A stretch of 32,771 nucleotides of DNA from NCBI RefSeq assembly GCF_024206495.1, contig NZ_JAMBPQ010000059.1:1-32771 (forward strand). The letters are read 5' to 3'. The position numbers were made by a program, and so were the translations under genes. The notes under the pieces were generated by a model, which did no database searches, was not told where the DNA came from, and was given only the letters and a program-made list of their open reading frames with translations. Shown here one piece after another: positions 1 through 6,942 of this stretch. Each line of letters begins with the position of its first letter. Position 1 is the stretch's first letter. This DNA is from Paraburkholderia sp. CNPSo 3272 (lineage in GTDB: Bacteria; Pseudomonadota; Gammaproteobacteria; Burkholderiales; Burkholderiaceae).

Positions 1-149
1 CCCAGCAGGCGTTTGCCGTGTTCGAGCTGCTCAGCGATCTGCGGGCTCGCATCTGGATGCGTTACGGCGTCGAGTTGCACGAGCTGATCCGTCAACAGCG
101 ATCGCCTCCGAACGTCGGCGACGTTGACGATATCGCGGACCCGTTCTGA
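1..149 (+). CDS. C-terminal part of a small unknown protein
   Basis: An open frame enters from the left edge and stops with TGA at 147-149; about 48 codons are visible. The peptide has an amphipathic helical stretch (AVFELLSDLRARIWMRYGVE) followed by an acidic tail ending DDIADPF. Third codon positions are GC-rich, as in a real gene of a high-GC host, and a hairpin follows the stop. I do not recognise the family and no function is offered. The true start lies outside the window. Confidence 0.55.
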   Translation, partial: QQAFAVFELLSDLRARIWMRYGVELHELIRQQRSPPNVGDVDDIADPF

Positions 150-163
150 AACGACGTCAACCA

Positions 164-181
164 GCGGCCGGCATCGGCCGC
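164..181. terminator. GC hairpin after the first gene
   Basis: A perfect 7-bp inverted repeat, GCGGCCG with a 4-base loop (gcat) and CGGCCGC, lies 15 bases after the stop of the upstream gene. There is only a weak T-rich stretch behind it, so it may be a poor intrinsic terminator or simply a bidirectional block between this gene and the converging RES toxin gene. Confidence 0.4.
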
Positions 182-275
182 CGTTCGTTGTTGAGCGATT
201 TACTCGACCTGCGCCGCCGTTTAGTGTCGGATTTGCACAGCCGTCAACAACTGGGCTCCAGTAAGTCGGCCACGC

Positions 276-743
276 TTACGTATCACCCAGGATAGCCCGA
301 ATTCTCGGATCGTATGGCACTTTCAGCACTTCCGCGACAATCGCCGAGCTAGCGCCGGCATGGGCAGGATTGAACAGATAGTTGTACGAATGAGGCAGGA
401 TGGCACTTGGCACCTTGAGGAGCAGTTCCTGCCCGGCTGCCAGCCATTCGCTACCAGCGGCCTGCGTCCAGTCCGCGTTCTCACGCCAGTCATCCGGGAT
501 AACGTTCGCCGTGAGTTCCGCGATCGCAGCGCCCTCCGCAATTTCCACGCAAAGCAGTTGATAGTTATCAGGCAACGCCTGCGGGGACCCGAATTCGTGG
601 TGCACCATGGTCTCAAGCAGCGCAAGTGCGGGATTTTCCGCCAGATAGACGACGGGTTGCCCCCGGTAATGCCACCGGCCAGACGCCCTCAACCCGCCGA
701 TGCCGCGAAGGTCCGCGTAATTACTGATCCTCCAGAATTCCAT
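276..743 (-). CDS. RES-domain toxin (NAD+ degrading family)
   Basis: The 155-residue protein matches the RES family of type II toxins (MbcT/ParT type), which attack NAD+ or modify host proteins with ADP-ribose. Visible signatures are the N-terminal MEFWRISN segment, the SGRWHYRGQPVVYLAENPA block with its conserved Arg and Tyr, a following Glu (LLETMVHHE), and the late LPHSYNYLFNPAHA segment bearing the family Ser and Asn. The length is usual for the family. Its ATG shares one base with the stop of the upstream antitoxin gene (TGATG), so translation is probably coupled. It appears intact. The family is well supported; the exact chemistry is inferred from relatives. Confidence 0.88.
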   Translation of the reverse strand: MEFWRISNYADLRGIGGLRASGRWHYRGQPVVYLAENPALALLETMVHHEFGSPQALPDNYQLLCVEIAEGAAIAELTANVIPDDWRENADWTQAAGSEWLAAGQELLLKVPSAILPHSYNYLFNPAHAGASSAIVAEVLKVPYDPRIRAILGDT

Positions 744-1198
744 CAGGCGAAGTATCCCTCGTCGATCTGCACCAGTGCATCCTCGACAAGCCGTGCACCG
801 TGTTCAGTTGAGGCCATCTCGAGCGGCGTTTTCCCGGCGAATCGCTCTTTCCTGCCTCGAAGCCAGTTCATTGCCTTTTCCGGGTTTCCAAAGACCGTCT
901 CCGCCTGTGCAACGATCCTTGCAAGGCGGATGGCCTTGTCCGACTCGTCAGTCGAGAGCCGCTCACCATTCTGGCGACGATGTGAGAGCGTTCGACGTGG
1001 AATGATGAAGAGCAGCTCTTCGGCCTTGAGGCCGTGCTCGCCCAGGCGGTCGAGCACCTCCACGCCGACGCGCTCGGTCGCAAGCGCAGCAAGGTCATTT
1101 CCGGATCGGATGTGCGCCTGGAGCAGGTTTCCCAGCAGCGAGAACTCGGTATGCCGCGGGTTGACCCGTCCAGTGGGACGATATTCAACGGTAGCCAT
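743..1198 (-). CDS. Xre/MbcA/ParS-type antitoxin (DUF2384)
   Basis: This 151-residue protein is the partner of the RES toxin. The C-terminal part (AETVFGNPEKAMNWL, then GKTPLEMASTEHGARLVEDAL) is the conserved DUF2384 toxin-binding domain, and the middle (GLKAEELLFIIPRRTLSHRR) fits the Xre-like DNA-binding helix region. I place the start at the ATG at 1198, giving MATVEYRPTG, because GGAGGG sits a few bases upstream; a longer frame exists but would read through the operator. The antitoxin comes first and the toxin second, the usual order for this family. It is expected to neutralise the toxin and repress the operon through the palindrome just upstream. Confidence 0.86.
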   Translation of the reverse strand: MATVEYRPTGRVNPRHTEFSLLGNLLQAHIRSGNDLAALATERVGVEVLDRLGEHGLKAEELLFIIPRRTLSHRRQNGERLSTDESDKAIRLARIVAQAETVFGNPEKAMNWLRGRKERFAGKTPLEMASTEHGARLVEDALVQIDEGYFA

Positions 1199-1209
1199 GG
1201 ACCCTCCAA

Positions 1210-1240
1210 GCAAAATGCCCAATCGATACGGGCATTTTGC
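1210..1240. promoter_or_regulatory. Palindromic operator of the RES/Xre operon
   Basis: There is a perfect 11-bp inverted repeat, GCAAAATGCCC at 1210-1220 and GGGCATTTTGC at 1230-1240, with a 9-base spacer. It begins 12 bases upstream of the antitoxin ATG and overlaps where the ribosome-binding and promoter region must lie. Symmetric sites in this position are normally bound by the antitoxin dimer for autoregulation; that role is inferred here. Confidence 0.7.
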
Positions 1241-1383
1241 CACAGATTGAGCTTGCCTGTTGTGCAGTCTGCGCGGCACCGATCGCGGGCGACCGCTGAC
1301 TTACGGCAAATCCGCTCTCCGCAGCCCGGCACAGCCGACCGGCGCCTCCGGCGTGACTTTCCAGGATAGAGCAGCTACGATAG

Positions 1384-1399
1384 CTGTATATTTATACAG
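1384..1399 (+). promoter_or_regulatory. LexA (SOS) box, copy A
   Basis: CTG, ten AT-only bases, CAG: a 16-bp match to the proteobacterial LexA box, placed 17 bases upstream of an ATG that opens an imuA-like remnant. The surrounding leader resembles that of copy B at 2425-2440. Confidence 0.7.
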
Positions 1400-1416
1400 T
1401 ATTTTATGGAGGCACC

Positions 1417-1488
1417 ATGGCGCTGTCACTACTGGACGTCGAGGCAATCCATCCCGATCTGTGCCGGTCGAGCGCCCCGCCTGCGTGA
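1417..1488 (+). pseudogene. imuA: imuA-like 5' remnant, copy A
   Basis: The frame opens after GGAGG with MALSLLDVEAIHPDL and ends at a TGA after 23 codons. The opening matches copy B at 2458 nearly residue for residue and is the usual start of ImuA, the RecA-like accessory protein of the imuA-imuB-dnaE2 mutagenesis cassette. Homology breaks near 1463, within a 13-base string (ctgtgccggtcga) that recurs at 2638-2650 in the relaxase tail. Only the leader, LexA box and about 15 codons survive, so no function is expected beyond titrating LexA. Confidence 0.55.
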
Positions 1489-1711
1489 TCGGCATTCAAG
1501 CGTGCCGTCTACTGCCTGGCCACGACCCCATTGCCAGGACGCCGCTCGCGAGATATTCAGGATGCCTTTCGATATGAGGCGCAGCGCACATGGATGGGTT
1601 GTACGACAATCTTCCCACCATGAAATGGGACGAACAGCACGCCGACCAGGACGATGGATATGAGGGAGCGCGACGAACTCCGTTTCAACCACAAGCCACT
1701 CCACAGCTTTC
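1489..1711. other. No confident gene between imuA remnant A and brnA
   Basis: Short frames exist, for instance a plus-strand one from an ATG at 1591 beginning MDGLYDNLPTMKWDEQH, but none has a convincing ribosome site, family match or coding pattern. The stretch is probably scrambled remnant sequence. Confidence 0.4.
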
Positions 1712-2014
1712 TTATGCTGCCTTGAGCGGGTGCTCTTTCAGGTAGGTTTTTAGCGCGTCATTCATGCGCGTCTGCCAGCCTGCGCCGGTCCCACGAAACG
1801 CCTCCAGAACTTCTGCGTCATAGCGCATCGTGACCTGCTCTTTCGGATTCTCCTTCGGCGGGCGGCCCATGCGCTTTTGCATGACTTCAGCGAATGGACG
1901 TGCCCTGGCGAAATCCGCAGCCGTCCATTCCGGGTTGTCCGGATCGGACTCGATTCCGCGCTGGATTGCCGCTTCCTCAGCGGCGGTGTTGTGTGTCAGC
2001 TTAGCTTTGCTCAT
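1712..2014 (-). CDS. brnA: BrnA antitoxin
   Basis: The 100-residue protein matches the BrnA antitoxin family. The N-terminal half is polar (PEWTAADFARARPFAEVM, then KRMGRPP), and the C-terminal half has the ribbon-helix-helix fold signature VTMRYDAEVLEAF followed by GWQTRMNDALKTYL. BrnA binds and inhibits BrnT and represses the operon. The ATG at 2014 (MSKAKL) lies inside the last codons of brnT and overlaps it by 14 bases, so translation is coupled; a TTG nine bases earlier is less likely. It appears intact. Confidence 0.88.
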   Translation of the reverse strand: MSKAKLTHNTAAEEAAIQRGIESDPDNPEWTAADFARARPFAEVMQKRMGRPPKENPKEQVTMRYDAEVLEAFRGTGAGWQTRMNDALKTYLKEHPLKAA

Positions 2015-2267
2015 AAGCGTCAATCTCCGTGTTACTCGCCTTGCGCAGGCTGATGATGCGCATGGTTTCGTCGCGGGGCGTGAAAACCACGCTATACAGC
2101 CTGCCCCCTAACAGGGCGATGCCCCTGTACCGATCCTCTCCGTACTCGTGCCGAATGTCCTGGACCACCAGCATCCCATCCCAGTCGAGCCCCGCAGCCT
2201 CGGCGAGTGATACGCCGTGCTTTTCCTGGTTCGACGCGTCCTTCGCAAGGTCAAATGTGATTCGCAT
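2001..2267 (-). CDS. brnT: BrnT ribonuclease toxin
   Basis: The 88-residue protein begins MRITFDLAKDASNQEKHGVS, the characteristic BrnT opening, and contains the GEDRYRGIALLGGRLYSVVF and RDETMRIISLRKAS strands of this RelE-like RNase fold. BrnT cleaves RNA to halt growth under stress. I take the ATG at 2267 rather than an upstream frame extension, because family members begin exactly here. Toxin-first order is the rule for brnTA. The gene ends within brnA. The pair sits between two imuA remnants, suggesting it was trapped during rearrangement of an SOS cassette. Confidence 0.88.
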   Translation of the reverse strand: MRITFDLAKDASNQEKHGVSLAEAAGLDWDGMLVVQDIRHEYGEDRYRGIALLGGRLYSVVFTPRDETMRIISLRKASNTEIDAYEQS

Positions 2268-2307
2268 GCAACTTATTGTAGTGTCGAAAAATAGGAGCAC
2301 GCAAGGA

Positions 2308-2327
2308 CTTTCTGGAGTTACAGAAAG
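2308..2327. promoter_or_regulatory. Inverted repeat upstream of brnT
   Basis: CTTTCTG, a 6-base spacer and CAGAAAG form a perfect 7-bp dyad 41 to 60 bases before the brnT start, with further GGAC/GTCC symmetry outside it. It could be the BrnA operator or a transcript hairpin; the sequence alone does not decide. Confidence 0.4.
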
Positions 2328-2375
2328 TGCGTCCTGGCGCAAGATCGCAGTTCAGCATGATTTGAATACAAAGCA

Positions 2376-2404
2376 GTCACGCACCGACTGACCGCGTGAC
2401 TTTT
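2376..2404 (+). terminator. Terminator-like hairpin before LexA box B
   Basis: GTCACGC and GCGTGAC form a perfect 7-bp stem with an 11-base loop, followed at once by TTTT on the plus strand. It would stop rightward transcripts just before the LexA box. It may instead be part of the imuA leader, since copy A also has GCGTGACTTT at the same place. Confidence 0.4.
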
Positions 2405-2424
2405 GCGAGCAGACCCGACATATA

Positions 2425-2440
2425 CTGTATATATATACAG
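2425..2440 (+). promoter_or_regulatory. LexA (SOS) box, copy B
   Basis: CTG, tatatatata, CAG, flanked by TA on the left: essentially the E. coli LexA consensus. It lies 17 bases before the ATG of imuA remnant B, so the promoter may still be damage-inducible. Confidence 0.8.
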
Positions 2441-2457
2441 GTATTCTTTGGGGCACC

Positions 2458-2593
2458 ATGGCGCTGCCGGTACTGAACGTCGAGGCGATACACCCGGATC
2501 TGTGTGGCGAGCCTCGCAACTGGCTTCGGCGCACGGCCGCACGGTGACGAGCGGACACGAGGCGCTCGACGCGGAGTTGCCGGGCCGATCGGG
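2458..2593 (+). pseudogene. imuA: imuA-like 5' remnant, copy B
   Basis: After GGGG and an ATG the frame reads MALPVLNVEAIHPDL. It then shifts because TG is duplicated (ctgtgtgg where ctgtgg is expected). After the shift the same protein continues as WRASQLASAHGRTVTSGHEA followed by LDAELPG, a clear ImuA N-terminal region. A short deletion follows (the expected GGGWPIG is reduced) and homology ends within a few bases of the relaxase stop. ImuA works with ImuB and DnaE2 in error-prone repair. This copy cannot make it: it is frameshifted and truncated. Confidence 0.65.
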
Positions 2594-2595
2594 CA

Positions 2596-5500
2596 TCAGA
2601 GGGTCGGCTTACCGTCCTCGGAGGGCTTCGGCCAATCCTGTGCCGGTCGATCGGATTGCGCCTGTGGCAGTGGATCGGCGGGCGGACAGGCACCAGACGT
2701 GCCGAGCACGTCCTGCACCTGCTGGTCGACGCGCGCGTGGCGATACTGATCCATCGCCCGGTTCAGTCGCTCGTCGCTGAACTGCACGCGCAGCCCGGCA
2801 TCCACGGCCACCCTCGCGGCCGCCAACTGGTGCGTGTCATCGCCAGTCAGTTCGAGCGTGCGACCGAACTTGCTCTGCGCAAGCCGCAGCCCGGTTTCGA
2901 TCGCGGACAGCTCCGCCTGAAGCACCTGAACACTGGTGCCACGATCACGAACAATGTCGCGGCCATCATGCCGGTAGGTAACGTCGCCACGTTCGTTGAC
3001 GGACCAGGATAGGCCCGGCGAACGGAAAATGATCGCGTTGTATTCGTCCTGCGCGTGCTGCCGTGGCGTGTTCGGCCGGATCACGTTTAACGCCTCGCCG
3101 CCGATCTCGGCATCGACCTTGACCGCACCCGATACGCGCTCCGGGCCCGCAGTGCGTCGCAACTCCTCGAGCGCGCGCTCGTCGCCTTGGTCCGCCCGCG
3201 TGCGCAGCCAGCCGGAAAAGCTCGGGCCGCCTGCGGCTCCGAATTTTTCCTTGAGTGCCGCCCGCTCGCGTGCGATCGACTCCCGCAGCGCGTCGTCGCG
3301 GCCCAACTGCCCGGCGCGTGCGAGTGACGTAGCGGCGCGTCGGCCAGCCGGTGTGAGTCGCACATCCTGCCGGATTTCAGCGCGCCTGGTATCGAACGCT
3401 GCGCGGATCTCAGCGCGGCGCCACTGTTCATTTGCGCGCTGCTTGAGCCACGCGTCGCTACGGGCCACGACATGCGCTTCGCGCGCGACCGAGTATTCAC
3501 GCCAGAGCGCCGCGCGTGGCAGCTCGCGTGGAGCCGGAACCGGCTCACCGGCCTGCTGTCGCTCATACACTGCGCGTAGCAATGGTGCGGCTTCACGCCA
3601 CGACAGATTCAGTTCTTTAGTCAGGAAGTCCGACACGTTGAGGTTGCGCGAGCCCGCGCGGATGCGATCGGCGCCGTCGCGGCCCGTCGTGACCGCATAT
3701 TTCGCGGGCCGCACGCCGTGGGTGTGCGACAGTTCGGCAAGCAGGCGACTGGCATCGAGACCCTGGCGAATCTCACGAAACTCGGTGTGCTGGCTACCTG
3801 ACTCATCACGCTGCCGCAGCTCGCGCGCGAGTTGCGAGACCACGCTGTCCGAGACGCGGCCAGTGTGCCGCGGTGTGGCATACGTGGCGTCGTCGGTGTG
3901 AGAGCGGCGCGACCGGTACGGTGGAGTATCAACCGCCAATGCGTGCGGCGTCCGCAGGATTGGCCGGCCTGCCTCGAACTCGAACGACGCGTCGATCGAG
4001 TCGAACCGGTCTGGAAACGCGTCTCGCCGGTCGCCCGAAAACCAGCCTGGCGGCGACATGCCGGATGGTGTCCATGCCGGATGCGACCGCATCACTGGCA
4101 GGGTGTCGAACGGATCGCCGAACGCATAGTGCCTCTCAAGCGCACGGTGGTACGCGTCCAGCCCGACTGGGGGAGCTGCGTGCCCTACTCGTTGCGCTGC
4201 AGGCTCTCCATCGCGATCTGTAGCCCGTCGCAGGCCGTGCGCGGATACGGCGCCGTCTGGCTCCAGCTGGTGAAACGCATGATGCGGCAATAGCACTGCA
4301 GATCGATGTCCGATGCCGTCCAGAGGGCCGCCGGGCACGTTTCGCACAGCGTTGAAGGGTTCGGGCGCCGGGTACGCCCCACCTGGGATAAGGTCAAACT
4401 CGGCATCGAGCCCGCCGTATCCATCGTCGAAGGGTTCGGACGTGTCGAGTTCTGATTCGCGCGCGCCTGGCCCGTCGACGACATCGGGCGGCTGGGCGCC
4501 GAATTCAAATGCGCGTCCGCTTCGTTGAAGGTGTCCTGCGAAGCCGGGTAGGGAGTCGTCTGCTCGTTCATGATGTGCCTTCAGATGTTGTGCGTAAAAG
4601 CTGCGTTCGAGATCCGCAAGCATCAGTTCGCGGTCGTGAGGCGAGGATTCCTGGTAACGCTGGTACTGACGGCTACCGCTGTTGAGATACTTCACTTCGC
4701 GCGCGCGGGTGGTGTACCACTCATCTAGCACGGCCGCTATGTGCGCTGGTGTGCGTCTGGGCGCAACGCCAGCCTCATAACGGTCGGCTGCATCTGCCGA
4801 CAGCGCCTGCAGCTTCTCAGCGGTCGGCAGTGCGATGAATTCAGGCGTGAATACGTATTCCTTGAGGTTCACGCCCTTGTCGGCGCCAGCCGGCTTCACA
4901 TTCAGGTAGGCGCTGTCGAGACCGGTGTTGCGCATGCGCACGGCACCGTACTCGTGCAGCAGCGCCATGAAATCCGCATGGGTCTCTATCTGGCGATCCA
5001 GCACCGCGTCAAGAATCTGTTCCTTCAGCTCGCGACTGTTGGCACGGAACAGGTCGCCACGGTAGCGGCTGATCATTTCCGATGCGTCGGTCAGCAGCGT
5101 GCGCCGGTTGTCTTTCGGACTCGCAAGGCCATACTGCGCGTTGACATGCTCCTGGAACGCGTCGATGAAGCTCAGGTTGGAGCGCACGTAGCCGAGCGGT
5201 TCCAGGTGCCTTTCAGCCAGCAGGTTCCAGCGCGGAATGACGATATGGATGTGCGGCTTGCGCTCAACCAGTTCGCCAGTGCGCTGGTCCACATAGCTCT
5301 TGATCCGGGGCAGGTGTGCTTCGGCATAGAAGCTGTATTCGTCCGGGCGGTAGGCGTGCAGCGCGAACGCCTCGAACTTCCGCACGATCTGAAACATCGT
5401 TTCCCGGGCGACGTGATCCTCCTTGAAGGAGAGCGTGATGGACAGGTAACGTTCGACACCGGGTGCGGCATTGATCGACTGGATCACTGCGTCGGTCAGG

Positions 5501-5625
5501 TCGAGATCACCGGCGAGTACCACACGTTCATCAAGGTCGTCGCGATCCAGGTCGCGGCCAACCTTGCGGCCTTCCTCGAGGTACTGCTTCACGCCGTCGT
5601 GACGGCCGTCCACTCTAATCAACAC
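2596..5625 (-). CDS. Conjugative relaxase with C-terminal LPD7 domain
   Basis: This large protein of about 1009 residues nicks DNA at the origin of transfer and leads it into the mating channel. The N-terminal 250 residues are the relaxase: His104 (YAEAHLPRIK) and the His125-x-His127 pair (KPHIHIVIPRWN) form the metal-binding triad of HUH relaxases; Tyr15 or Tyr60 could be catalytic. The middle (about 340-620) is low-complexity and proline-rich. Around 880-960 (RHDGRDIVRDRGTSVQV, then LAQSKFGRTLELTG) is an LPD7 domain, common in mobile-element polyvalent proteins. The start is GTG at 5625 or TTG at 5622, both giving MLIRV-like starts; mobC overlaps it by 11 bases. It looks like the MOB-P group, but I cannot fix the subclass. 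It is the last gene of the transfer run. Confidence 0.88.
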   Translation of the reverse strand: MLIRVDGRHDGVKQYLEEGRKVGRDLDRDDLDERVVLAGDLDLTDAVIQSINAAPGVERYLSITLSFKEDHVARETMFQIVRKFEAFALHAYRPDEYSFYAEAHLPRIKSYVDQRTGELVERKPHIHIVIPRWNLLAERHLEPLGYVRSNLSFIDAFQEHVNAQYGLASPKDNRRTLLTDASEMISRYRGDLFRANSRELKEQILDAVLDRQIETHADFMALLHEYGAVRMRNTGLDSAYLNVKPAGADKGVNLKEYVFTPEFIALPTAEKLQALSADAADRYEAGVAPRRTPAHIAAVLDEWYTTRAREVKYLNSGSRQYQRYQESSPHDRELMLADLERSFYAQHLKAHHERADDSLPGFAGHLQRSGRAFEFGAQPPDVVDGPGARESELDTSEPFDDGYGGLDAEFDLIPGGAYPAPEPFNAVRNVPGGPLDGIGHRSAVLLPHHAFHQLEPDGAVSAHGLRRATDRDGEPAAQRVGHAAPPVGLDAYHRALERHYAFGDPFDTLPVMRSHPAWTPSGMSPPGWFSGDRRDAFPDRFDSIDASFEFEAGRPILRTPHALAVDTPPYRSRRSHTDDATYATPRHTGRVSDSVVSQLARELRQRDESGSQHTEFREIRQGLDASRLLAELSHTHGVRPAKYAVTTGRDGADRIRAGSRNLNVSDFLTKELNLSWREAAPLLRAVYERQQAGEPVPAPRELPRAALWREYSVAREAHVVARSDAWLKQRANEQWRRAEIRAAFDTRRAEIRQDVRLTPAGRRAATSLARAGQLGRDDALRESIARERAALKEKFGAAGGPSFSGWLRTRADQGDERALEELRRTAGPERVSGAVKVDAEIGGEALNVIRPNTPRQHAQDEYNAIIFRSPGLSWSVNERGDVTYRHDGRDIVRDRGTSVQVLQAELSAIETGLRLAQSKFGRTLELTGDDTHQLAAARVAVDAGLRVQFSDERLNRAMDQYRHARVDQQVQDVLGTSGACPPADPLPQAQSDRPAQDWPKPSEDGKPTL

Positions 5626-6013
5626 GATGGAGATGGGCCTTCAGCAGTTGCGTGATCAATTCCAGCTCGTCGACCAGGGCGACAAACGTGGATTCGGATA
5701 GCCGACCAGCCACGCGCGCCGTGTTCGCCACGTGCACAAGCTGGTTGAGGTTGTTGCCAGTCTTGTTGATCACGTACATGATTCGTTGCCGCTCAATGGT
5801 CGCGGGTGGGCGCGCGACGATCTGCGTGCGGTTCGTCAGGATGCATTCGCGCAAAAAAACAGACGGACTCATGCCGGAGCGTTCGACCTTTTCATTGAAG
5901 ACCTGCCACTGGTCGTCGGTCAGCCGCGTGCTGACAGGCCTGCCAAGGGCCTTCTGCGCTTTTTTGCGACCACGGCGCCTGGCTTGCGCCACATTGAGAT
6001 CGTCTGCGCTCAT
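5615..6013 (-). CDS. mobC: MobC-like relaxosome accessory protein
   Basis: The 132-residue protein has a basic N-terminus, a ribbon-helix-helix-like segment (RPVSTRLTDDQWQVFNEKVE, SPSVFLRECIL) and the diagnostic MobC motif NKTGNNLNQLVHVANTARVAG-like stretch near residues 83-103. MobC proteins bind near oriT and help the relaxase open the strands. GGAAAAC precedes the ATG. Its stop overlaps the relaxase start by 11 bases, so both should be made together in fixed ratio. Intact and of normal length. Confidence 0.88.
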   Translation of the reverse strand: MSADDLNVAQARRRGRKKAQKALGRPVSTRLTDDQWQVFNEKVERSGMSPSVFLRECILTNRTQIVARPPATIERQRIMYVINKTGNNLNQLVHVANTARVAGRLSESTFVALVDELELITQLLKAHLHRVD

Positions 6014-6043
6014 CGCATGTTTTCCGTTACCAGAGAGACACAG

Positions 6044-6060
6044 GGCGGCGAACTGCCGCC
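6044..6060. other. Small hairpin between trbM and mobC
   Basis: GGCGGC, loop gaact, GCCGCC: a perfect 6-bp stem in the 62-base space upstream of mobC. It could be an mRNA structure or an oriT arm; no nic-like sequence is recognisable beside it. Confidence 0.3.
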
Positions 6061-6075
6061 ACCGGCGTGCAAGAG

Positions 6076-6411
6076 TCAGGGGCCGTACTGGGTTCGCCCG
6101 TATTGCGAATTGACTGGCCCCTTCACGTCACTCCCGGCCGACTGGCACTGGTTCAGGAAATCGCCTCGCGCGTTGGCCGTGCCGCCCTCATCGAAGTGAC
6201 CGTGGTGAAAGCGGACGATGGAAAAGTAGCCCGCCTCGTATTCGGCGCATGTCTTGCCGCCATTGCCACCCATGATCAAACCGGCGAGACAGAGCACCGC
6301 GCCACACGCATCCTGGTTTTCATCGGCGTGCGATGACGGCGTGGCGAGCGCACAGGCCAGTGCCGCGCTGCACAGCGCGGCCACAGTCGACCGTCGTTTC
6401 ATTGCGTTCAT
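6076..6411 (-). CDS. trbM: TrbM/KikA-like periplasmic transfer protein
   Basis: The 111-residue protein starts with a signal peptide (MNAMKRRSTVAALCSAALAC, then cleavage likely after SHA). The mature part has the TrbM family pattern: CGAVLCLAGLIMGG, Cys in GKTCAEYEAGYFSIV, then HHGHFDEGGTANARGDFLNQC. The four cysteines are suited to disulphides in the periplasm. TrbM/KikA proteins accompany conjugation systems and have been linked to host killing or mating efficiency, but the mechanism is unclear. Start is ATG 6411 or the in-frame ATG 6402; GAGGGG lies upstream. Confidence 0.82.
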   Translation of the reverse strand: MNAMKRRSTVAALCSAALACALATPSSHADENQDACGAVLCLAGLIMGGNGGKTCAEYEAGYFSIVRFHHGHFDEGGTANARGDFLNQCQSAGSDVKGPVNSQYGRTQYGP

Positions 6412-6450
6412 GATCTAACGTTCCCCTCGAGGAGATGCGGTGGTTTTCTG

Positions 6451-6942
6451 CTAGGTGAGCGTGTGTGCCAGACGGGCAACGACCCAGATGAGCGCGGCGC
6501 CCGCGCAGAACGCAATGCCCATGAAGGCGACGAGCGAACCAGTTGCTGCAACTGCCGGATTCGTGGGTACGACGCGACCACGCGATTCAACGGCAGCCCG
6601 CAGCCGCGCAAGTTCGTCCACGACATCCGCGGTTGCCGCACGTCGCGCCTGGTCAGCCGCCTTCGCGGCCACCTCGCCGATGAACGCCTGGCGCGATTGC
6701 GTGAGCAGCTTCGCCAGTTGCGTGTTCTCCTCGCGCAGCGCCTGCACCGTCGCGGTCAGTTTCTGGTCGGTGGACTCCATCAGCGCGACGACATGGTGTT
6801 GCGCATCCACGACCTTCATCTGCTCGATCAGGATCTCCGCGAGCACGGCCAGCTCGTTCGACGCCGGCATCGTGGCGATCACCTGGCCCAGGCGCTCAGA
6901 CGCTCGCCCGGCGCGATCCGGCTGCGGCGTCGGCTCGTTCAT
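6451..6942 (-). CDS. stbC: StbC-like coiled-coil membrane protein
   Basis: The 163-residue protein has an N-terminal half of long heptad-like helices (about residues 45-115, rich in Gln, Glu, Lys and Ala) and one C-terminal membrane segment (GSLVAFMGIAFCAGAALIWV). It overlaps the stbB stop by 4 bases. In IncW-type plasmids a small protein gene, stbC, follows stbB, and position is my main reason for the name. Sequence alone gives only a tail-anchored coiled coil. It may tether StbB to the membrane; that is inference. Confidence 0.55.
   Translation of the reverse strand: MNEPTPQPDRAGRASERLGQVIATMPASNELAVLAEILIEQMKVVDAQHHVVALMESTDQKLTATVQALREENTQLAKLLTQSRQAFIGEVAAKAADQARRAATADVVDELARLRAAVESRGRVVPTNPAVAATGSLVAFMGIAFCAGAALIWVVARLAHTLT

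Noticed and set aside
360..1250. Long plus-strand frame of 296 codons across the RES/Xre genes
   Set aside because: It lies antisense to two well-recognised genes and its protein is a typical high-GC shadow with no family features.
4741..5655. 304-codon plus-strand frame opposite the relaxase
   Set aside because: Antisense to the HUH relaxase domain; composition is that of a mirror frame.
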